From positions 1 through 10,465 of the forward strand of contig JAEYXI010000267.1 of the NCBI GenBank assembly GCA_023428515.1: DNA of 10,465 bases. Reading direction: 5' to 3'. The notes under the pieces are model-generated. The model saw nothing but the letters and a program-made list of their open reading frames with translations. It ran no database searches and was not told where the DNA came from. The stretch is from Pseudomonadota bacterium. GTDB lineage: Bacteria > Pseudomonadota > Alphaproteobacteria > Rhizobiales > Rhizobiaceae. This document shows, in pieces, positions 5,895 through 10,465 of the stretch. Position 1 is the first letter of the stretch. Each line of letters begins with the position of its first letter. The translations under genes were made by a program, and so were the position numbers.

Positions 5895-6683
5895 CTACCT
5901 GGCCAGAAAACCGCCATCGACCGGCAGCACCACGCCGGTGACCATCGCTGCAGCGGGCGAGGCGAGGAACAATATGGCGTCTGCCACTTCCTCGGGCTCG
6001 GCGATGCGTCCGAGCGGCGTCGCCGCCGTGATCGCCTCCATGCGCAGGGGATCGTCCAGGATCGGCTGGATGAAGTTGGTGCGGACGAAGGTCGGGGCGA
6101 CCGCGTTGACGCGAATGTTCAGCGGAGCCCATTCGAGCGCCAGCGCCCGCGTCATGTTGACGACGCCCCCCTTGGTCGACTGGTAGGCCACATTGGGATA
6201 GAGGCCCCCGGACAGGCCCATGATCGAGGCCGTGTTGACGATTGCGCCTCCGGTTCCGGCGTCACGCATGTGGCGCGCGGCAAGCCGTGCGGCGACGAAC
6301 ATCGAAGTCATGTTGACGGCAACGACTTTGTTCCAATCCTCGACCGGCATGTCGAGCGCTGCCGCGCGGATGGCCATCCCGGCGTTGTTGACCAGCACGT
6401 CGATCCCGCCCAGCTCCTTGGCGATCGAATCGAACGTGGCCTCCATCGTCGTTTCGTCGGTCACGTCGACGGTGAAGGACATAGCTTTGCGGCCCGCTCC
6501 GGCAATGGATTCGACAAGATCCGAGCATCGATCGGCATTGCGGTCGATGATGCAGACGGTGGCGCCCGCCGATGAGAGGTGGTGGGCGGCGGCCCGACCT
6601 ATGCCGCTCGCCCCGCCTGTGACGATGGCGATTTTGCCGTCCAAGGCAAAGCGGGACAGGACGGAGGTCGTGGTCATGGGCAT
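5895..6683 (-). CDS. SDR family oxidoreductase (262 aa), NAD-type fingerprint
   Basis: A second classical SDR, complete and of normal length, on the opposite strand. Motifs: TGGASGIG (22-29), acidic Asp47 after the second strand (CIIDRN), NNAG (99-102), Asn124, Ser153, Tyr167 and Lys171 (YQSTK), and VDGGF at the end. The Asp47 position favours NAD(H), unlike the SDR at 252-1022, so the two are not simple duplicates and may work in opposite directions. Family resemblance is to the gluconate 5-dehydrogenase/glucose 1-dehydrogenase-like group; the substrate is not readable. Two starts are possible, 6683 and 6677 (ATGCCCATG). A GGA lies about seven bases before the second ATG and almost abuts the first, so 6677 may be the true start, trimming two residues. 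It is divergent from the hydrolase at 6795 and convergent with psuG. Confidence 0.93.
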   Translation of the reverse strand: MPMTTTSVLSRFALDGKIAIVTGGASGIGRAAAHHLSSAGATVCIIDRNADRCSDLVESIAGAGRKAMSFTVDVTDETTMEATFDSIAKELGGIDVLVNNAGMAIRAAALDMPVEDWNKVVAVNMTSMFVAARLAARHMRDAGTGGAIVNTASIMGLSGGLYPNVAYQSTKGGVVNMTRALALEWAPLNIRVNAVAPTFVRTNFIQPILDDPLRMEAITAATPLGRIAEPEEVADAILFLASPAAAMVTGVVLPVDGGFLAR

Positions 6684-6794
6684 ATCCAGTGGGTTGTGGT
6701 GATTCGCATCTTATGCGCGATTGGTGTACGTCGCGCGAGATACGGAAGCGCCTAGCATGGTCCAGCGCACTACCTCCCGAACCGACAGTCGGCG
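6684..6794. promoter_or_regulatory. Divergent intergenic region with a short inverted repeat
   Basis: This 111 bp stretch separates the minus-strand SDR from the plus-strand hydrolase and must hold promoters for at least one, probably both. CGCAT-CTT-ATGCG at 6705-6717 is a perfect inverted repeat with 5-base arms and lies 22 bp upstream of the SDR start, where a repressor could act. On the minus strand TAAGAT at 6708-6713 is a possible -10, but I could not find a convincing -35. No strong ribosome site precedes the hydrolase ATG. Confidence 0.4.
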
Positions 6795-7763
6795 ATGCGA
6801 AAAAATGGGAATTCCGAGATAGCCAAAATGCCCACTGAACGCGGCAAATACGAAGATCTCCTGGACGCGGAAACGTGGGAGTATATCGAAGAAGTCGAGC
6901 GCTGGTTCCCGCCCGAAATCCTGGCAAAGCCGATCGCCGAACAGCGCAAGATATACGATGCCATGTGCCTGGCCTTCCATGCCGGCTATCCCGCTCAGGT
7001 TCGCGTCGAGGACATCGCCGCGCCTTCCCCGAACGGGTCTATCCCGCTACGCATCTATACGGTCCCCGCCTCACCGACGTCGGCGGTCGTGCTCTTCTAT
7101 CACGGCGGAGGCTTTACCCTCGGAGGCCTGGACAGTCACGATGATGTCTGCGCCGAAATCTGCGCCGGCGCGGGGCTCAAGGTCATATCGGTCGACTATC
7201 GGCTGGCTCCCGAACACCTTCATCCCGCAGCGTTCCTCGACGCGATGGCGGTCTATCGGTGGCTGAGGGACCAGGGTGTTCCCATAGTGCTTTGCGGCGA
7301 CAGTGCGGGCGGAAACCTCGCGGCCGCCGTTGCTCATGCGGTTCGTGGCGATCCCCAATTGCTCGGGCAAGTACTGATCTATCCCAGCCTTGGAGGCGAG
7401 ACAGGCGAAGGCTCGTATGCAGAACATGCCAACGCGCCGCTTTTGTCCACCGCCGATCTTGCCTGGTATCAAAGCATTCGCACCGGCGGTTCTCCGGCAG
7501 CCGATGATCCGACACTCTCGCCCCTTGACGATACGGATTTTTCGCGCCTTCCGCCGACGGTTATCGTGACCGCGCAATGCGATCCGCTTTCCGACGACGG
7601 CAAGGCATATGCCGCAAGGATCAGCGCGGCCGGGGGCAGAGCGCGGTGGCGCGAAGAGCCGCGGCTGACGCACAGTTTCCTGCGTTCGCGCCGGACCGTG
7701 CACCGGGCCCAGGAAGCCTTCGACGCGATCATCGCCGACGTCTCGGCGCTTGCCCGGCCGTAG
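6795..7763 (+). CDS. Alpha/beta hydrolase of the hormone-sensitive lipase (HSL/acetyl esterase) family
   Basis: A 322-residue cytoplasmic esterase-like protein with no visible signal peptide. The oxyanion motif HGGG is at 103-106 in FYHGGGFTLGG. The nucleophile is Ser170 in GDSAGG, with DYRLAPEH at 134-141, Asp263 in AQCDPLSDDG and His293 in LTHSF completing the triad. This is the layout of the bacterial HSL family (Aes/acetyl-hydrolase type), which cleaves short acyl esters and sometimes lactones or carbamates. The N-terminal helical cap (about 15-65) is typical. The start is uncertain: the ATG at 6795 has no clear ribosome site, and the in-frame ATG at 6828 would remove 11 polar residues without harming the fold. 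It is divergent from the NAD-type SDR, so an esterase-plus-dehydrogenase pair acting on an ester or lactone is possible but unproven. Confidence 0.92.
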   Translation: MRKNGNSEIAKMPTERGKYEDLLDAETWEYIEEVERWFPPEILAKPIAEQRKIYDAMCLAFHAGYPAQVRVEDIAAPSPNGSIPLRIYTVPASPTSAVVLFYHGGGFTLGGLDSHDDVCAEICAGAGLKVISVDYRLAPEHLHPAAFLDAMAVYRWLRDQGVPIVLCGDSAGGNLAAAVAHAVRGDPQLLGQVLIYPSLGGETGEGSYAEHANAPLLSTADLAWYQSIRTGGSPAADDPTLSPLDDTDFSRLPPTVIVTAQCDPLSDDGKAYAARISAAGGRARWREEPRLTHSFLRSRRTVHRAQEAFDAIIADVSALARP

Positions 7764-7927
7764 GCCGTAACAGCCGCAAACTTGACGCACGCAATCCGAC
7801 CACCGCATGATAACAGATGAAACGGACCGGCCCCCGCCGCCTGTCCACTCTATCATCGGCCCATGAGCTATAGTCCGGAACCGCCCCCGACCGGTCGGAC
7901 AGCAGGCCCCAATGAAGAGGATCGACC
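7764..7927 (+). promoter_or_regulatory. Intergenic region upstream of the solute-binding protein; putative promoter and palindrome
   Basis: These 164 bp hold no convincing gene. TTGACG (7782-7787) and CATGAT (7806-7811) with an 18 bp spacer form a plausible sigma-70-like promoter (five and four matches to consensus). CCGACCGGTCGG at 7887-7898 is a perfect 12 bp palindrome and could be a regulator site or a leader hairpin. AGAGG at 7915-7919 lies 8 bases before the ATG at 7928 and serves as the ribosome site. The region marks the start of a separate transporter transcript. Confidence 0.4.
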
Positions 7928-9574
7928 ATGACTAAATTCATGTTGACCGGCAGGCCGCTTCACCCGAAGGCAGAGTCCGTAGCCGCCGGCTTTCGGCAGG
8001 GGCGCGTCAACCGGCGAGAATATATGGCGCTGATGGCCGGGTTGGGCGTCAGCACGGCCGGCGCCATCGCGCTTGGCGGCATCGCCCGGCCAACGCCGGC
8101 TTTCGCGCAGGAGCCCCAACGTGGCGGTGTGCTCCGGGTAGCCATGCAGGTCAAACCATTTCGCGACCCGCGCACGTTCGATGGCGTCGAGATGTCAAAC
8201 ATCGCTCGCCATTGCAACGAGTATCTCGTCCGATGGAACCGCGACTTCACGTTCGAACCCTGGCTCCTCGAAAGCTGGGAGGCCAGCGACGACGCCAAGA
8301 CGCTCACGCTCAAGGCCCGGCAGGGCATCACGTGGTCGAACGGGGACGCGTTCAATGCCGACGACGTGATCCACAATCTTGCCCGCTGGTGCCATGCGGC
8401 GACTCCCGGCAACTCTGTCGCCTCGCGGGTTGGCGCGCTGATCGATACCAGCACCAACCAAGCGCGTAGCGACGCAATCGAGCGCGTCGACGACTACACG
8501 GTAAAGCTCAACCTGTCGTTTGCCGATGTATCTCTTATCGCGGGCTTCACCGACTATCCGGGCCTCGTGATGCACCGCAGCTATGACGGCGACCCCGATC
8601 CACTGAAGGCGCTGTCTGTCACCACCGGGCCATGCGAGCTCGTCGCATGGGACGCCAGCACGCGCGCCGAGGTCAGGCGCAAGCAGTCGCCCTGGTGGAA
8701 GGGCGAGTTCCTGCTCGACGGCATCGCCTGGACCGATTACGGCTCCGACCCCAACACGATGTTTTCGGCTTTCGAATCGGAAGAGATCGATGCCAACCAC
8801 GAGACGTCGGGAGACATACTTTCCCAGGCGGAAGCCATCGGGCTGGCGACCTCCGAGATCCAGACTGCCAACACGGTAGTGGCCAGGTTCAACGTCGCAA
8901 GCGCGCCTTATGACGACGAGCGCGTGCGCCGCGCTGCGCAACTGGCCGTGGACAATGAAGCGATCGTGATGCTCGCGATCAACGGTCTCGGATCCGCCGC
9001 GGCGAACCATCACGTCGCTCCCATCCACCAGGAATATGCCGACATCGGTCCGCACAAGCGCGACGTCGAGGCGACGAAGGCGTTGCTGGCCGAAGCAGGC
9101 AAGGCGGATTTGGAGTTCGAGCTGATTTCAGCGGACGACGAATTCTATAAGGCCACCGGCGATGCGGTTGCGGCGCAGATGCGCGATGCCGGGCTGAGCG
9201 TCAAGCGCACGGTTCTTCCCGCCTCCACTTTCTGGAACGACTGGACCAAGTTTCCGTTCTCCTGCACCGAATGGCTCGGCCGCCCGATGGGAGTGCAGGT
9301 TCTGTCGCTTGCCTACCGATCGGGAGCGGCATGGAACGAGAGCGCGTTCTCGGACAAGGAATTCGACGACCTGCTCGACAAGGCCGTGGCTACGCCCGAC
9401 GTGGAGGAGCGACGCAAGCTGATGGCGAGGATCGAGCAGATCCTGCGCGATTCCGGGGTTATCATCCAGCCGTACTGGCGCTCGGTCTACCGCTCTTCGC
9501 GGCAAGGCGTTCACGGCTGCGAGCAGCATCAGGCCCTGGAGCAACATTTCGAAGGAGCCTGGATCGAGGCCTGA
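7928..9574 (+). CDS. ABC transporter solute-binding protein, family 5 (DppA/OppA-like), Tat-exported
   Basis: A 548-residue periplasmic binding protein. The N-terminus carries a twin-arginine signal: NRREYM (28-33), a hydrophobic stretch [16 protein letters not shown] (36-51) and a cleavage site AFA before QEPQRG (about residue 60). The mature start [10 protein letters not shown], then [21 protein letters not shown] and [20 protein letters not shown], are hallmarks of the SBP_bac_5 family. That family binds peptides, opines, nickel chelates, glycosides and other solutes. Length is normal. The 28 residues before the twin arginines are long, and the in-frame ATG at 7940 is possible, but the ATG at 7928 has the better ribosome site. 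Export through Tat implies folding in the cytoplasm. It is followed after 114 bp by a PotB-type permease rather than the DppB-type expected for this family. The ligand is unknown; proximity to psuKG and the catabolic operon makes their substrates candidates. Confidence 0.93.
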   Translation: MTKFMLTGRPLHPKAESVAAGFRQGRVNRREYMALMAGLGVSTAGAIALGGIARPTPAFAQEPQRGGVLRVAMQVKPFRDPRTFDGVEMSNIARHCNEYLVRWNRDFTFEPWLLESWEASDDAKTLTLKARQGITWSNGDAFNADDVIHNLARWCHAATPGNSVASRVGALIDTSTNQARSDAIERVDDYTVKLNLSFADVSLIAGFTDYPGLVMHRSYDGDPDPLKALSVTTGPCELVAWDASTRAEVRRKQSPWWKGEFLLDGIAWTDYGSDPNTMFSAFESEEIDANHETSGDILSQAEAIGLATSEIQTANTVVARFNVASAPYDDERVRRAAQLAVDNEAIVMLAINGLGSAAANHHVAPIHQEYADIGPHKRDVEATKALLAEAGKADLEFELISADDEFYKATGDAVAAQMRDAGLSVKRTVLPASTFWNDWTKFPFSCTEWLGRPMGVQVLSLAYRSGAAWNESAFSDKEFDDLLDKAVATPDVEERRKLMARIEQILRDSGVIIQPYWRSVYRSSRQGVHGCEQHQALEQHFEGAWIEA

Positions 9575-9688
9575 TTCATCTCGGGGGGAAATCTGCACCT
9601 AAGCTGTAGACATCACGGTCTCAATCACCCAATCTTCGCCATGGGAACAAAAGCGCTATTAAAAAGCGCCTCAGGCTTCAGTGAGTGA
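9575..9688 (+). other. Intergenic gap between binding protein and permease with a weak stem-loop
   Basis: There is no gene in these 114 bp. GCGCT (9653-9657) can pair with AGCGC (9665-9669) across a 7-base loop, and AAAAGCGC occurs twice (9649-9656 and 9662-9669). There is no T run, so this is not a strong intrinsic terminator. It could be an RNA-processing or 3'-stabilising element that lets the binding protein be made in excess over the permeases, a common arrangement in ABC operons. The permease ATG lacks a clear ribosome site. Confidence 0.35.
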
Positions 9689-10465
9689 ATGACCAAGGGA
9701 TGGACATTATACGATCCACGGCTGGCGTGGATCCTGGTAGCGCCCGTGTTGTTGCTGCTGGTCTTTTTCCTGCTGCTCCCGATCGCCGTCATGGCGATCT
9801 ACACCTTCTTCACCTTTGTCACGGCCGGGGTCGAAACGAGCACGCTGACGCTGGCGAACTGGCACGAGTTCCTGACCGACACTTATTATCACGGCTTCCT
9901 CATCAAGACGTTGCGGGTCGGCGCCATGACGGCGCTGATCTGCGGGGTTCTCGGATATTTCCCGGCCTATTTCATCTGGGCGACGACGTTCAGGCACAAG
10001 TGGCTTCTGCTGCTGCTGCTGATCGTGCCGTTCTGGATCAGCTTCACCATCCGCACCTTTTCGTGGATTCATATCTTGGGGGAGCAGGGTCTCATAAACG
10101 TCACGCTGCTCCAGCTAGGCCTGATCGACGAACCGTTGCGGATGCTCTACACGGAAGGCGCCGTGATCATGGGCCTGCTGCATTTTCTGCTGCCTTACAT
10201 GATCCTCAACATTTACGTCAGCCTCGAAAGCATCGACCGGACCTTGATCGCCGCGGCCCGGTCCATGGGTTGCACCAGCGCGCAGGCCTTCCGGGAAGTC
10301 ACGCTGCCGCTTTCGCTGCCCGGCCTCGCTGCTGGCCTGTTACTCTGTTTCGTGCTGGCGGCAGGCAGTTACGTCACGCCACAACTGCTCGGTGCCGGTC
10401 GCGACGCGCTGTTCGGCAACCTCATCTATGACACCATAATGGGGCAGTTGAACTGGCCGATGGGC
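9689..10465 (+). CDS. ABC transporter permease, PotB/spermidine-putrescine type (3' truncated by window)
   Basis: The first 259 codons are present; the frame is open to the last base. It begins MTKGWTLYDPRLAWILVAPV, an in-frame TGA at 9686-9688 directly before the ATG fixes the start, and hydrophobic segments lie at about 12-42, 76-100, 104-122, 156-178 and 212-232. The cytoplasmic EAA loop, AAARSMGCTSAQAF followed by VTLPLSLPG (188-212), contacts the ATPase. ILGEQGLIN, LPYMILNIYVSLESID and SYVTPQLLG are characteristic of the PotB branch (polyamine, opine, thiamine importers). It should form an inner-membrane heterodimer with a PotC-like partner, probably encoded just past the window with an ATPase. 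The preceding gene encodes a family-5 binding protein, a different binding-protein family from PotD. A long ATG-like frame starting at GTG 9685 covers the same DNA but gives an Arg/His-rich non-membrane peptide and is not real. Confidence 0.93.
   Translation, partial: MTKGWTLYDPRLAWILVAPVLLLLVFFLLLPIAVMAIYTFFTFVTAGVETSTLTLANWHEFLTDTYYHGFLIKTLRVGAMTALICGVLGYFPAYFIWATTFRHKWLLLLLLIVPFWISFTIRTFSWIHILGEQGLINVTLLQLGLIDEPLRMLYTEGAVIMGLLHFLLPYMILNIYVSLESIDRTLIAAARSMGCTSAQAFREVTLPLSLPGLAAGLLLCFVLAAGSYVTPQLLGAGRDALFGNLIYDTIMGQLNWPMG

Noticed and set aside
5920..5939. ACCGGC/GCCGGT stem near the psuG-SDR junction as a bidirectional terminator
   Set aside because: It lies inside the SDR coding sequence over the conserved VLPVDGG codons and has no T run on either side; likely a codon-use coincidence.
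10007..10021. Five tandem CTG triplets
   Set aside because: They encode a leucine run in a transmembrane helix of the permease; ordinary for membrane proteins in GC-rich genomes, though slippage is conceivable.
9685..10431. Plus-strand 248-codon open frame starting at GTG 9685
   Set aside because: It overlaps the PotB-type permease in another frame; its His/Arg/Gly-rich product lacks membrane segments, while frame 9689 shows transmembrane helices and the EAA loop.
1..10465. Mobile element, CRISPR, tRNA, prophage or defence system
   Set aside because: I looked for transposase or integrase motifs, terminal repeats, regularly spaced repeats and tRNA-like folds and saw none; the genes are all metabolic or transport.

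Overview
The window looks like chromosomal or megaplasmid DNA from a GC-rich alphaproteobacterium, most likely Hyphomicrobiales (Rhizobium/Mesorhizobium type). This is inferred from the high GC codon use, the dense antisense open frames such GC produces, short intergenic gaps, and a catabolic-plus-ABC-transporter layout typical of those genomes. No sequence search was possible, so the taxonomy is inference. No rRNA, tRNA, CRISPR array, insertion sequence or integrase was seen.

Layout. (A) 1-3752, plus strand: a tightly packed catabolic operon with the 3' end of a histidinol-dehydrogenase-like zinc dehydrogenase, an SDR oxidoreductase, an isocitrate lyase/PEP mutase-family lyase with the KKCGH motif, an isochorismatase-family amidohydrolase of the N-carbamoylsarcosine/maleamate amidase type, and an iron-type alcohol dehydrogenase/maleylacetate reductase-like protein. 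Gaps are 2, 32, 4 and 30 bp. (B) 3753-5864, plus strand: an AT-rich operator/promoter island, then a PfkB sugar kinase with an N-terminal winged helix (psuK-like), overlapping by 11 bp psuG, pseudouridine-5'-phosphate glycosidase. (C) 5895-6683, minus strand: a second SDR, convergent with psuG. (D) 6795-7763, plus strand: an HSL-type alpha/beta hydrolase, divergent from that SDR. (E) 7928-10465, plus strand: a Tat-exported family-5 (DppA/OppA-like) ABC solute-binding protein followed by the start of a PotB-type ABC permease that runs off the window.

How the genes may work together. psuK and psuG form a recognisable module: phosphorylation of a nucleoside such as pseudouridine, then C-C glycosidic cleavage to uracil and ribose 5-phosphate. 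Operon A has three dehydrogenases, one C-N hydrolase and one C-C lyase, which is the set needed to oxidise, deamidate and cleave a small polyfunctional carbon skeleton. The substrate cannot be read from sequence, and I know no described pathway with exactly this set. The transporter in E may feed one of these modules; it pairs a peptide-type binding protein with a polyamine-type permease, which is unusual. The most notable points are the combined operon A plus psuKG neighbourhood, the self-contained HTH-kinase regulator with its operator-like repeats at 3763-3797, and the mixed-family transporter.
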